In this document: positions 40,393 through 53,119 of the stretch, piece by piece | Layout of the letters: the number at the start of each line of letters is the position of its first letter | How positions within the stretch are numbered: position 1 is the stretch's first letter | NCBI RefSeq assembly: GCF_000340215.1 | Contig: NW_006921532.1 | Location: forward strand, 8,685,409-8,749,408 | Reading direction: 5' to 3' | DNA length: 64,000 bases | Source of the DNA: Pseudocercospora fijiensis CIRAD86 | Lineage: Eukaryota; Ascomycota; Dothideomycetes; Mycosphaerellales; Mycosphaerellaceae | Notes under the pieces: model-generated | Database searches by the model: none | Told to the model about the DNA's origin: nothing | The model's input: only the letters and a program-made list of their open reading frames with translations | Made by a program: the position numbers and the translations under genes

Positions 40393-41367
40393 TTAGGCTC
40401 TCACCATTTCTCTGCGTCTCTGCTCTTTCTGCAGTAGCGCGACCAACCATTTACCTTTGGAGTCGCCCTGTTCATGGGCTCTTTCTGCCCACTGCCACAA
40501 GACCGGATCAAGTACGTCTACCCCTATACAAGATTCATCACCTGTGTTGACATGCCGAACAAGATTCTCCACAATAGTTTGGGGGCAGCCGCAGTCCGAA
40601 ACAGCAACACGCAGAAGCTCGGTATTGGTTCTTACGCCCATGCCGAGTAAGAAAGACACGAATTGAGCGTTGCCGTCAGTGACAGCTTGGGTCAGACCTT
40701 CTTGTGCATGTTCACCATAGGCAGCATCCAGCGCATGCAGATCAGTGATATTCTGGGCGACAGTTCTCAAGAAGGCCAACTTTGGTTCCGTGAATGGTCG
40801 CAAGAAGAGTTTCTTTGGCGGTAGAAGCTCTGGCTCTGGGTATAGTGCAGCCCAGACTCTCTGCCAGTATGAATCACTGTCTGTCAGAGATATTGGCGAC
40901 AAATTGGTGCTATAGGTCTTCAACCAGTTCTTGAAGAAGTCCCACGTCATGAAACGACTATTGAGAAGTCGAGTCGCTGCAGCAAGATCTGCACTACTCG
41001 CGGTACCATTCCTGTTAAGCACAGGCACAAGAAGACGAGAGGTCAACTCGATTTGTAAGTGTCGACTCTTGGACAACTTTGATGCCATCTGTCGAGAAAC
41101 CACGGCAAGGTCGACGTTAGCAGCATAGTCGAAGATCTCCTGCAAAACCTCTGCAGGTAGAGCTTCCAAAGGGCTGTCGAGCTGGGATTCTAGTCGGCGC
41201 TTTCGCGGTCTCGATGAGGATGCTCTAGAAATGGATGCCGTGGAGACTGGTGCGACGCGCGTCTGCAGTTCTGGCTTGCGACATTTTCCAGCCCTCCACT
41301 TTTCAGCATAAAGAGCGCGTCTCTTGCCACGAACCTTGACTGGCGTGAAGTTGGCGCTTGATGCCAT
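40393..41367 (-). CDS. F-box domain protein
   Basis: Probable substrate receptor of an SCF ubiquitin ligase. Single exon, 324 residues. A basic N-terminal tail (R-G-K-R-R-A and R-P-R-K-R-R-L) precedes an F-box at about residues 65-110 (P-L-E-A-L-P-A-E-V-L-Q-E-I-F-D-Y-A). The rest is helical with W-D-F-F-K-N-W and Y-W-Q-R-V-W-A-A-L. The later part (H-A-Q-E-G-L-T-Q-A-V and F-V-S-F-L-L-G-M-G-V) resembles one or two weak ankyrin-like repeats. This layout is common in Dothideomycete F-box proteins of unknown target. The ATG at 41367 is the first in frame. Confidence 0.75.
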   Translation of the reverse strand: MASSANFTPVKVRGKRRALYAEKWRAGKCRKPELQTRVAPVSTASISRASSSRPRKRRLESQLDSPLEALPAEVLQEIFDYAANVDLAVVSRQMASKLSKSRHLQIELTSRLLVPVLNRNGTASSADLAAATRLLNSRFMTWDFFKNWLKTYSTNLSPISLTDSDSYWQRVWAALYPEPELLPPKKLFLRPFTEPKLAFLRTVAQNITDLHALDAAYGEHAQEGLTQAVTDGNAQFVSFLLGMGVRTNTELLRVAVSDCGCPQTIVENLVRHVNTGDESCIGVDVLDPVLWQWAERAHEQGDSKGKWLVALLQKEQRRREMVRA

Positions 41368-42159
41368 AGATTAATGGCACGATCCGGTGAAGCCCAGGCC
41401 AAGTATGTGTCTGGCTGCTGACAGACTGGATACGGATATAGTTGAGTTGAGACTCATGATGAGGAGAAGACACCTATAGCCTGGTCAGTGATGGCTTCCT
41501 AGGTTGCTTGTTCAGGCTGCAAGTATAGTTTGGGTATCCTCAGTGATCTTGGTGTAAAAAGTGATCAACGCCAGAAGGCTCAATTACTATCTAGTGCGTG
41601 TAGGTTTTAATCATTGGAAAGCGGATGTAAAATGATGAATGCATACCAGTAAGGCGGGCCGGGTCTTTCAAGTGGTAGAATCGTCGGTCTCGTGGCTCAG
41701 TTTCTGCTCTACTCGTCAGCACTCGTCTGGCTGGGAAGCAGCACAATAAGGCAGAGGGCGCGCGGGTAATAGTCAGTATATGTAAGAATGACTCGCATTT
41801 GGTCTACGCCGTTATGAGAAACAGGCGTGAATCTCCGGTTCGTAGCCATCAATCGCAAATTATCACATCATTCGAGCAGTTTAAGCTTGTGTACAATGAC
41901 AACTTACCTTGAGCACGTGCTTGCAAGTGGTTGGGAACTCCGTGTGCATTTAGTTGGTGTAGCAAAGGAGAGAGAAATTTGAGAGAGAACTTGAGAAATC
42001 TGGTCGCGACTGGCGGCTGCGGCTCTTCGGTTCTTTCCGCGCTTTCTTCGCCAAGCCCCTCGCCGCACCTCCGCCTGCCAAAATCGACTTCCAGCCAGCA
42101 GAGATCAATCTCCAGTTCACGACGAGCGACAACCCACCCAACGCACTTCTACCGACAAA
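41368..42159. other. Divergent promoter region, F-box and eL14 genes
   Basis: About 790 bp without a supported gene; the overlapping open frame at 41931-42425 (+) runs across the eL14 first exon in a wrong frame. Nothing else recognised. Confidence 0.35.
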
Positions 42160-42761
42160 ATGGGCGACGTCAGTATCGAGGCACCACACTGGAGACAGGT
42201 CGAGGTTGGCCGTGTCATTCACTTCGGCAGCGGCCCATACACTGGCAGAATCGCCGCCATTGTCCAGATCATCGACCACAAGCGCGTACGTTCCCCCCCG
42301 AAAATTCGAATCGCAAGAGATGGATCATTGAGCTATTTGGACGAGTACTCACAGCTTACAGGTTCTCGTCGAGGGCCCATCCAAGAAGACTGAGCTCCAG
42401 GTCCCACGCCATGCCGCACAATTGAGCTCTCTCTCTCTTACCGGTCTCGTCATCCCAAAGATCACATTCGGTGCTGGTACCGGCGCTCTCTCGAAGCAGT
42501 GGGAGGAGTATGAGGTTGACAAGAAGTGGTTGGAGAGCTCATATGCCAAGAAGATTGAGAAGCAGACCCGGAGAAAGGCGCTCAGTGACTTTGAGCGTTT
42601 CAAGGTCATGCGTTTGAGGAAGCAGGTATGTGGCGTTCAGGTCTCATGCGGTCTAGAGAATGGCTGCATGTGGCATGGCTAGAACAATGCATAAACTAAC
42701 ATAAAATCAGGCTCGCTTCGAGACTCGCAAGGCTCTTGCTCAGGCCAAGGCCAGCGCATAG
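42160..42761 (+). CDS. RPL14: 60S ribosomal protein eL14
   Basis: Cytosolic large-subunit protein. Exons 42160-42285, 42362-42625 and 42711-42761 join to 146 residues, all in phase 0. The N-terminus carries the KOW-like part W-R-Q-V-E-V-G-R-V, I-A-A-I-V-Q-I-I-D; then V-L-V-E-G-P, V-P-R, the L-T-G-L-V-I-P region and a basic helix with F-E-R-F-K-V-M-R-L-R-K-Q. The end is A-R-F-E-T-R-K-A-L-A-Q-A-K-A-S-A. Introns of 76 bp (gtacgt...acag) and 85 bp (gtatgt...tcag, branch ctaac) hold no snoRNA that I can see. First of three housekeeping genes in a row on this strand. Confidence 0.94.
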
Positions 42762-43192
42762 GCTATGGGGGCATCGCAGCATACTCTTTGGGCATCATGA
42801 AAATCGACCGATCTCCAATGTATTCAGCATTGTACTGGGCGCCGGTGGTTCAGAAACCATCAGGCACGGCTGGCGAAATGGGGATGTGAGGGCTTGCTTG
42901 AGACTTTGATAGCGAATTGCGCATAGTCTGCAAAGCGCAAGAAATGTGGTTACGTGAACTGAATACCGTGATGTCGCTTTCCCAATGCTCAATGCTCGTG
43001 CTATGTTTCCTTGACGTTTGATGCACTTCCAATATAAAGTACGGGTCTTTCCGCACAAAAATTGGAGGTCTTGGCGACGCCCGCATCGCACGTACCGAGC
43101 AACCACCTCATCAGTTTCAATTGTGCATTGCCATTGCAGGAGGACCTTCTGGACGCCAGCGCATCACCCGAGCCCAGGAACGACTGCTACAT

Positions 43193-43982
<790 letters not shown>

Positions 43983-44372
43983 TGCTAGCCTGATATTCCT
44001 TGAAAGAATCAAGATGGTCTCTACCCACGCCATGCATACCTAGCTGGCGTATGTATCTGCACTTTAGCCTCATTACGAAGCCTGGAAATGACTTGTGAGA
44101 TGTAAAAGTCCACATATTGTACCTGCCTCCCAAGCTCATCTTTTTCTGTCTTTTTTTGTCACATTTGAGTCCCTTGTGCGGTCTGGTTGCGAAACCTTTA
44201 TTGCCATTTTGCGTTCAAAGAACGTTGTGGCTGCGTTCAATGCCTCATCATAAAAGTTCATGCCTTAGGCACAGCGGCAAGTCGGAGGAAGCCGCGATGA
44301 AGCTTCCCTTTGGCATCACCTCACCACAGCTTGTGCCATTGCAAACTCCACTCTCACATCCGACACATCAAG
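43983..44372. other. Intergenic region NAC-alpha to ATP7
   Basis: 3' end of one gene and promoter of the next, 390 bp. Nothing else seen. Confidence 0.35.
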
Positions 44373-45173
44373 ATGGCGGCTCAAGTACGTACACACTCCC
44401 AAATTCTCCCTGGATGTCTTTTGCGCGCCGAGTGATACCTCTGCTACCATCCCGGACCCGCAATGGCGCTCTCGGGCCACTGCATTTTCTGTGCATCTGC
44501 TAACGGTGATGCTGCTACAGCGATCAGCCGCGCTCAAGATCGACTGGACCAACCTTGGTGCCAAGCTGGGCCTGCGAGGCAACACTGCCGCTGCGCTCCA
44601 GAACTTCAAGCAGCGCAACGATATCGCACGCCGCAAGGTCCAGGTTCTTTCCGAACAGCCTTCGACCGTCGACTTCAGCCACTACCGCAGCATCTTGAAG
44701 AACCAGGATGTGATCAACGACATCGAGAAGCAGTTCAATGCTTTCCAGCCGAAGAAGTACGATGTCCAGAGACAAATTAAAGCCATTGAGGCTTTTGAGG
44801 CCCAGGCCGTGAAGAGCGCCGAGGAGACCAAGAGCAAGGTTGATGCAGAGCTGAGGGACTTGGACAAGACTCTCAAGAACATTGAGACTGCCAGGCCATT
44901 CGAGGATCTCACTGTGGTACGTTATGGCAAGATACGGGAGAAGCAATTCCGAATTGCAGCGTTGTCACGTGATGTAAATGTTCCGGCTAACTATTCTACA
45001 GGATGATGTCCTTGCTGCCCGCCCAGACATCGAACAGCGCGTCGAACAGCTCGTGTCGAAGGGTCGCTGGCAAGTTCCAGGCTACCAGGTGAGTGCATTC
45101 CGTGATTCTTGTTTTTCGCAGCTCCGACTAATCCATGAAATAGGAGAAATTCGGCAACCTCTCCGTACTATAA
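44373..45173 (+). CDS. ATP7: Mitochondrial F1Fo-ATP synthase subunit d
   Basis: Peripheral-stalk subunit of the ATP synthase in the inner membrane. Four exons, 44373-44384 (M-A-A-Q), 44521-44916, 45002-45088 and 45144-45173, join in phase 0 to 174 residues, the same length as yeast Atp7. The protein reads [13 protein letters not shown], then [23 protein letters not shown] and a long charged coiled-coil. It ends [18 protein letters not shown], a conserved family end. The introns are 136, 85 and 55 bp. The 12-nt first and 30-nt last exons are easily missed. Confidence 0.94.
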
Positions 45174-46537
45174 GCGAGCCCAGCCGCTGTTGTTTGATAG
45201 AATCAACTGTATATATGCGTACTGAGCTCCTTTGTCCCTGAGACTGTGCCTTGTCCTCCTCTGCAAAACTGGCCACGCTGGCACTCTAGCAGCGTCGCGC
45301 ATTTTCTGGCCTACATCTAGACCTGAGTTAAACTCGACTGCACGTCCATTCTGTGGCACTGATTCAGTGCACGTGGGTGCCTTGTCGAATACGATTAAGG
45401 GAGGTTACGCTTTTTGGAGATACGAACAACTCAATATTTGCCATGGTGATGCTCGTAAGTCATCCTGCGGCGCCTCGTATCAGCCTCCGGGACTGGAACT
45501 ACATGTACATACGTACAGTCACTCACCCCAACGCCTAACAGCGATACCGATGCATGTAAGATGAGAGTCAGGCAGGCTTCAAAACTCGCGAAAGAACGAA
45601 AGTCTGATGAGAGAGGTTCATTATCAGCCCAGTTGTCTGCACGTTTCGTGTGTCACATCCATGTGCACGGCAGTCGAAGTCTTCCACGGTTCCACGGTCT
45701 GGAAAGTGCGAGCGACCGGGCAAACCTAGAACGGACCAGCATCGACAGTAAATAAGGTAGTTCCAGAAAACCTAAGTCCACGTAGAATGGTCCAAGCAGA
45801 AAAGAGAGTTATGTAAGGGAGTTGTTCTTTCCTTCTTCCTTCGATTCTCGAACACCTTGTTTTGTTTTTCGCTCCGCTTCGTTAAATTAAACGTGATCGG
45901 CGTGAGAAAGCCAAAGCTTATTGGAAAGAGGCATGGCATGGAACCGATGGCCAAAGGGGGGTTTTACCAGCTTTTAGTCTTTTTGGTCCCTGTGAAGGAC
46001 CACTCATGACTCGCGCGTGTAAAACATCAGGAGACCGAGAAGGGTTACCCAATAGGGACATAGGCAAATGCCTGAATAGACGACTTGCAGGCGCAGGGCG
46101 ATTGTAGACCGGCATAGGGATGGGAGACTTGAAACGTTTTGACTATGATGATTCATCACATCCTCTGGGAGTCTGCGAGTCTGTGAGTCTGTGAGTCTGT
46201 GATTGAGTCTGGGTTGATGAATTGAATTCTTGTTGTGTGCTTTGTGGCCACTGTTGGTCATCATCGACTCATTTGTGACACTAATACATACATCTCTATA
46301 GGCGTCAATACCGTGTGAGATAGGACGACATGCGCTCATTGGCCAGTGTGATGAATCGGCCGAAGGCCAATTCCAAAATAAAGCCTGTTCCATACCAGGA
46401 TGGGCTTGCTTCGCTCGCCACACCTTGTCGTCAAATAACGCCATGCAAAACCCTCCCTGCACAGATGAACGCCTGGGAACTCCTCGCTTGGATTGCATGA
46501 CAGACTGTGCGATCGCGAAACTCAAAGACGTGCAACG
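45174..46537. other. Convergent intergenic region with 8-bp tandem repeat
   Basis: About 1.36 kb between the ATP7 and C2H2 gene 3' ends. Four GAGTCTG(T/C) units occupy 46169-46200. Short open frames here lack motifs. Confidence 0.45.
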
Positions 46538-47700
46538 TCAAATCATATGTGCGTGAGGAATATGATGACCGGCCATGCCACTGTGGCAGCCTCGTTCGTG
46601 TCGCTTCATGTTACTCCGCACTGAGAAGGCCTTGCCGCAGCCGTTGTGCGGGCATCGGAAAGGCTTCTCTCCTGTATGGCTGTGAGAGTGGATTTTCAGG
46701 CTCGAGGGCCTGCTGAAAGCCTTATTACAGGTGGGGCAAATGTATCGATCTTGTGACTGCGGGAAGGTGGCCTGTGACGAGGGGCTGATGTAGTGGTGAT
46801 GTTCCCATGGGTTGCTGGTTTGGAGACCTGGTGTCGATTGCACCGGCACGACTGGTGGTACAGGTGGGAAATTTGATGGCAACGGTCGCTGTTGATACAT
46901 CGCGGACGACACTGGATAGTTCGGATGAGGGGGCGAGCAGTAAGAAGGGGCCGATATCGTCCCAGGAGATGTAGCATAAGGTGATGTGGTGTATCGAGCA
47001 TCTCCGTAAGGTGAAGCATGTGGCTGTGATGGAACGGACGGTCGCTTCATTGCCTGTGCTTGAGCTGTCCGTTGGTCGGTGGGGTCGATGTTGTTGATGG
47101 CTGAACCGACGTAGTATGGGTTTCCAGACATCGTAGAGCTTGCTGAGATTGTCGCCGGGCTATTCGTTCGGTCGAGGACAGAGTCAGTCCGAATCGGCGG
47201 CGGAGGTGGCACCACGCTTCGCGGACTTGTCGAGATATCATGAACGGCATTTGTCGTGTACGGTCTTTGTTCCGCATCAAGCTGCTGTGAGGTCTGTGCT
47301 GGTGCTTGTAGCTGTGACGGTGACTCGCGTGGTTGCGACGTAGGCAAATGTGCGGATTGTGATGCTGTTCATGTTAGCCTCATCTTGTTTCGTCGCACCA
47401 AGGATGCTTACAGATATCTGCGGATGGTCGATCTGAGAGCCTGAGAAGATTGGATATCGATGGGAGGGACGGCTTGAACCCATCATCCGACATTGGCGAG
47501 CCCGCGGATTGAGGTGAGCGAGGCTGCTGATGTTGGTATGGCTGTTGTTGTGCCACAGCAGGGTAAGCATATGGATTGACATTGACGGTGTTTCCCAGAT
47601 CAAGTTGCGTGGGCGCTCGGGGTTGATACATGGCGTAATGCGGTGGGTAGTTCTGAAAAGCGTCGCGAGGAGGGTATGCCATCATGTTGACTGCTGCCAT
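46538..47700 (-). CDS. C2H2 zinc-finger transcription factor
   Basis: Probable nuclear regulator. Exons 47412-47700 and 46538-47364 join to 371 residues across a 47-bp gtaagc...acag intron (D-I-S-S-Q-S). The start is the ATG at 47700; the longer frame begins with GTG. Most of the protein is Pro/Gln/Ser/Tyr-rich and disordered, with S-L-P-S-I-S-N-L-L as a possible activation helix. Two C2H2 fingers lie at the C-terminal end: residues 304-326 (Y-I-C-P-T-C ... H-S-H-S-H) and 334-357 (C-P-H-N-G-C-G-K-A-F ... H-E-R-G-C-H) joined by T-G-E-K-P-F. This layout resembles the conidiation factor FlbC, but I cannot confirm orthology. The 5.4-kb upstream desert suits a developmental regulator. Confidence 0.82.
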
Positions 47701-48083
47701 TGAGACGTCGGTTACACCAGATTCTACGGTCGTTGTCTCTCTGGAGAAGTTGACGCTGTTGCTCAGGAAAGTTCTCGCTTTCACGATTGTCGTTGCGTGT
47801 GCTGAATGATGTTGTGCGGTCGTTGGAGGTTGCTAGGCAGATCAGCCACCAAGGAGGATGTGCCAGTAGGGCGAATTGATATGCAGACGGCGTTGAGTGG
47901 TGTGTGGATGATAAAGCGCGGCGGCGGCGTCAACGCAGAAGGAAGGGACCGTGTCCAGCGCTGGCGTAAATTGAACCACCCGGCAGCGTCAAGGTGGAAA
48001 GAGCGGGAGGCAGGCTCGCTTTGGTGTAGGAGCACCAGAAGGCAGAAGGATGGGCCCCTGGTCGGCGGCGACGAGGGGTCGCG

Positions 48084-48127
48084 GCGTGGGCGTGGGCGTG
48101 TGCGTGGGCGTTGGCGTTGGCGTCGGC
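48084..48127 (+). repeat. GCGTGG-type minisatellite
   Basis: About seven imperfect 6-bp units (GCGTGG, GCGTTG, GCGTGT) in tandem. Confidence 0.75.
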
Positions 48128-48180
48128 TGAGAATGTTCCGCAGGGCAGGCACAACAATGCAAAGGAAGGTGCTTTGTGCG

Positions 48181-48205
48181 AGGCGAGGCGAGGCGAGGCG
48201 AGGCG
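48181..48205 (+). repeat. Pentanucleotide microsatellite (AGGCG)5
   Basis: Five perfect AGGCG units. Confidence 0.9.
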
Positions 48206-49319
48206 AAAAGCGCTGCGTGGCGGGAGAATGCTGGTGGGTGTTAATATAAATGGACGGGCGCGGCGCGGGAGCAGCACCATTCGCGGCAGCGTGGACGAGG
48301 TCGACCAGGGAGCAGGGAGCAGCAATGGACTCTGGACGTCTTCTCCGCTAGAAGGAGCTATGAGGATCGACGGGTGGAAAGTGCAGGGGGCACGACGGAT
48401 GACGACTTTGGCGAGCTGGTGAAGTGCTCTGGACGGCACAGCACAGCGATCTCCCTTTGCCAGCGAACGCCTGACGATGAAGGGGGCGCTGCAGGTTGGT
48501 GTTGGGGGCAGCGTAGGCGGTCGGGTGCACAGGCCGGTGTTCTGGCATGGCATGGGGAGCAGTTGGTACACGATGCTGCGCTCGGTGGTTGTCTCTCTCC
48601 CGTCATTATTCAATCTGCGACACAGACTGCAGAGGCCTGGGATGTGGAGTGTGCGGTGGCTAGGCTAGCATTGGACCGACAGGCGTCGACTCGGCGGAGA
48701 GTCCCAAAGGGTGCCTTAGCGGTCAGTGCCGTGCGAAATCGTGCAGGCGTGCAGGGTCTTGACACTCGGACCAGAGTGGAGCTGGTCGTTGAACTCTACG
48801 CGCACCAGCCTTCCCGCTCCACGCTACGCTACGCTACGCCTATCTATGGCTCTGGCTACAGTATGGCTACTAGGCATGCCGCCCACAGTCCGTGCCCGCG
48901 AAGAAGTCTTATAGCGCATGTGACCAATGAGGCCACGCCGGACGCTGTACGGCTTCCCGCCCAAGACTCTTTTCGCGACGTTGGCTCACCACAACGACGG
49001 ACAACGAATGTGAGGATAGCATCCGCTTCACCGGGTGCCCCTCTATCAGCTGATATCGTCTATACGGGCAGCGTTTTTCCGTGTACGCGCTGATGTGTCC
49101 TCGTGGCTGGACTGCCGTGCTGGAATAAGATTGCATGCGCGCTCGCAGTGCCAGCCGCGCCGTGCAGATCCAGCTACTCAAGCGTGATCAGTGATCAGGA
49201 AGATTCACTGCCAGTGCCAGCGATCGACGTCCGGCCTGCGGGTGCTGGTGGGCGAGGTGGTATTCTGTCATTGGACCATGCGCTGCAGCGCTAGACGTCT
49301 TCATTTCGCCTACTGTGCC

Positions 49320-49361
49320 GGACTGCGGACTGCGGACTGCGAACTGCGGACTGCGGGCTGC
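49320..49361 (+). repeat. 7-bp minisatellite, GGACTGC units
   Basis: Six tandem 7-bp units, two with single changes (GAACTGC, GGGCTGC). Confidence 0.85.
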
Positions 49362-52300
49362 CAGCCTGTCACTCCAAGGGATGCACAAGCACAAGCAGGC
49401 GGTCAGTCTGCAAGCTTCTGATCCAGTGCAGTACATGACAGAGCGCCGCAAAGGGCATGTTGCTGCGAGACATGACATCCAATGCACCGCCCACCCCCCA
49501 CCACACATGGCATCTCAGCGCTTGAGACTGCCGGGAAGGCGGATCTGCAGCGTTGATCGTTTCGAGAGATTGCGCGTGAAAGGAAGAAGGGATGGTGCGT
49601 GAAGAGTGTAGCCGAAGCGCAGTAGTGGATCAACACTGCCGTCGATCAGCCCGTGAGGCACGCATGGCAACAGGCATGCTCTCGTGGGCTAAAGTAAACT
49701 CTGTTAGACGACGATCTCTTCCAGAGTCTCTCGCAACGCTCGCATCCTGACAATCATCCTGTCAGACTCAGGCTTGCCTCTGAACCTTGACCTCATCGTG
49801 ATCCCTTCCACCTCCACCTCCAGCATTCTGCCAACTGCCAACCTGCATGCTATGCAGCCACATTATTTTTGCCTGACAGGTGCGCGGCGCAGCGCAGCGT
49901 GGACGGGGGCTGCTGCACATGCGAGCAGTAATAACGTGAAACTATCGCATAGCAAGCGGCATGCCTCACCCGCAGAGAGACAGTGCACACACACCCACTG
50001 ATGCACGCAGAAGCCCCAGCTCGAGATAATTAAATGTCCGATGAAACCCATGGGCCGTCACACAGCGCCGAGCAGCGTACCGCTAATCAGCCTACCTTAC
50101 CGTGCTACTGATGTGATTCCTGACGGTACGCACTCCCGACAGCATGGGCATTTCTGGAAGAATCCCGCCTGCCCGATGCTTTCAATGCTTCTCACGTCTG
50201 GTCAAAGCTATTCCAGGATGGTCTAGTCGGCGATACTGCTGTTTTCATGCAAGATTCCCGCACCATGTCCATGCCGCTTCGGCACTCCTGGCCACGCTAT
50301 CCTTAGCTGTTCAGGGCCTGCCGCTTGTTAAAAGTTACTGTAGGTCCACACTCCACAGGCCGGGCTCGGAACCACGTCTTGTCAGAGAAGCGCCGGCTGC
50401 GTAGATCCCTTCGTCACCACTACTATTCTATCAGACCCACGACCATTGTTGCAATATGCAGCACTGTCATCCTTCTTATCATGATTCACAATTGTACTGT
50501 AACACCGACGCAGCCTACAATCCTGCCATCTTGCTTCTGTTCCTCCGCGCCCCCGTAGACTTCGGTCTCGGATTGCATGGCAGAAGGTTGCCCGTTGCCC
50601 GAGATCCTTCGCGCTCGCACCCTGCACTGCCAATAATCATGACTTATCCATGGCTCCCATGCTTTTCCACAAGGATGCCGCGATTTTGTGAAACGGCGCC
50701 CTCGTGAGCTCGCTTAACTCTAAAGCAAGCATCTCGACGTATCTGGTTAGCCGAGCCGCGAGATCGTCCGGCTACAGTCTGGCTTTGCCAAGACTGCCCT
50801 GTCCTCCACTTCTTCCGCTGCTCTTCCTCCTCCTTCTTCGATGCGGCAATGGGATTTCACGATCAGCCTCGAGTGTACTGAGCTACACAATCATCGCTCA
50901 TCATATCATAATAAGAGCAACCTTTGGGGCAACTCGTCGTCTTCCACGACAGCGCATCATCCGTTGGTGCCTTCCCGTACCGAACAACTGCGCGTATAGC
51001 TGACCCAAACCATGCACTACTATACTCCAAGCACGCTGCTCCGCCGTTATTTAGATCAAGAATGGACGCGCGACAGATCAATTTACCCGTTCGCCGAGAG
51101 TGCGGTTCACGGCTATACTGTATGGGGGCCGAGATTGCTTCAGGCGGCACAGGCGCAGATGCCGAGAAACACGCGTCCGTCCATCCCCTGAAGCAGCCAA
51201 CAAACCACATGCGTACGTAGCGGTGCGGACTCTAGTGTCCGCGAAATTGATGCCGACAAGGCTCAAGAGATACTGTGGGCTGCAAAATGGCAGCTAGAAA
51301 TGAGAGCGGGCTCATGTAAATGACAATGTGTGAGCTACATATCTACTAGTGTCGGTCGGGTACAATCTGACAAGCGTCCGCTCTCTACCTCGACTTCAGC
51401 CACGCACCTGTACACATCATCTGCGATGTTAACGCACATCATTGATGCGCAGCTAAAATTTGATCCTCACCGGGCGGCTACTCACATTCGGGCTGATGAT
51501 CAAGCGCGTCTCACTGCAGACAGATAGTAGTGGGATGGTAGGTAGCACTGTTAGTGGCACCATCAACTCAACTCCGAGTCCTTCCCTCTCGTGCTCCTCG
51601 TGTCCATATGCATTTCTGTGGACATATTAATCGTCATCAAGGGTACCTCGGCGTGTTTATTCAAAAAATCGCTTCGGTTGCAGATCCCTTCCGTGCGCGA
51701 GTCTTCAAGCTGACCGTTACGACACGCAGGACGACGATGAAATCGATTCAGAGTACGTATCCTCCCTCTGTGCTGCACGCCGGAGCAGACCCTCGCTTGA
51801 ATGATCGCGTCGTTTCGATGCGCAGTGCCTAGAGTGAAACACCGCAGTCCCAGATTGTGCAACCTCGCTCGCGCTCGATGTATCAAGTACTCACATCTCA
51901 TGCACGCAGGGATCTTGCCATGCTTGATCGGCGACATGACTACATGGACGATCTGCCGCAGCTGGCAATTTATGTCACGTTCTTCCAACGTGGCAGCTGT
52001 AGCACAACGGTTAAGCTGCAGGATCTGCAGCTTGTCTTGAGAAAGATTGTTCTGTGCTACATTCGTGCGTGCGGCCCGGCACAGGATGACACATAATGGA
52101 TATTGCACTCTGCCTCTTCTAGCATCGAGTCGTGAAAGTCCTTGCATGGCAGCATGGGAGGGAGGACATGGTCTTGTCACATCCGGTCTCGGCTGGATTT
52201 TCTGTGGATCGTGCCTTTACTGTATCCTTCATCCGTAGGCGTTCCAATGATGTCAAGGTGGCTTTCGAAGGATGCCCGCAGGCACATGCTGAGCCATGCC

Positions 52301-53119
52301 ATCACGGAGCTCGATGTTCTGTTTGAGCAACGTGCAAGACTGCTTCGCGACCGCTTTTCTCAGGTCGAGGTCCAGATGGATACATTATTGTCTTAAAACT
52401 CCATCACGTACAATCGCTCGTCTCTGAAATGCCGGATTACATTCACTTCCGTCGAAGTCGTCTCTTGATGGGATTTCAATCAAGCCTCTTGCTGAAGAGT
52501 GCATTCCAGCGTTTTTGTTCCAACATAAAGGAGACGCCTTGCCATGCTCAGCAAAGTTGCCCAGATCGCATTCGAAGCTCATGCCGACATTTGCACGCGC
52601 TAGCTGGATAACACCGAAGGATAGAATACGCTTCAGAAGTCGCCGTCACATGAGAGCGCAATCTTCTGCTTCCGGAGCCAGTTAGTGACGATGCTTAATC
52701 GTATCGAGACTTAGGAAGTTCATCGGCGGGCCAGCCACCTTAATTCTCCCAGGAGCCAATGCCAAGACCACTCCCTCGGCGGATGCGAGTAGATAGTTGC
52801 GTGAGATGGATCGCAGCGATGAGATAGCGGCCACTCAGTACCACAAGATTTGATTGCCAAACTTGTGAGACCAGCTTCGCGTTCCGCGCGTGGAGTCTGC
52901 AAGATGAAGGTAGACAGTCGAATTGTTTCCTGATAAGGTGACACAACAAGGTGGGACTTGCGATGAGCAGGGGACATGCTTCAAGATGTCCGTGCACACC
53001 TAACCTCCTTCCACGTCTCAATCCAGAGTCATATACATCGCAGCACAACACGATTCAAGGCAACTCAATGTGCCTCATCCGTGAATGTGAACACCTTTAC
53101 CAACCCCGGTCTGGTCACA

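Larger units (their letters stand above)
47701..53119. other. 5.4-kb gene desert with many short tandem repeats
   Basis: No coding gene could be supported between the C2H2 and amidohydrolase start codons. The longest open frames (47930-48613 minus, 48374-49093 plus, 51563-52180 minus) overlap each other or lack motifs and are Arg/Pro/Ser-rich, as GC-rich random frames are. GC-rich microsatellites cluster in the left part. No tRNA, snoRNA or transposon motif was found. The composition is not RIP-like. Confidence 0.55.

Noticed and set aside
41632..41720. C-box-like ATGATGA upstream of the F-box gene
   Set aside because: No D box (CTGA) follows at a suitable distance, so no C/D snoRNA is called.
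48374..49093. 239-codon plus-strand open frame
   Set aside because: Overlaps an antisense 227-codon frame, has no motif, and its mixed Arg/Ala/Ser content is what GC-rich non-coding DNA gives.
48084..49361. CRISPR-like spaced repeats
   Set aside because: Units are 5-7 bp, directly adjacent and without spacers: ordinary eukaryotic micro- and minisatellites.
51563..52180. 205-codon minus-strand open frame
   Set aside because: Arg/Cys/His-rich, no domain or signal peptide, and overlapping plus-strand frames are equally good.
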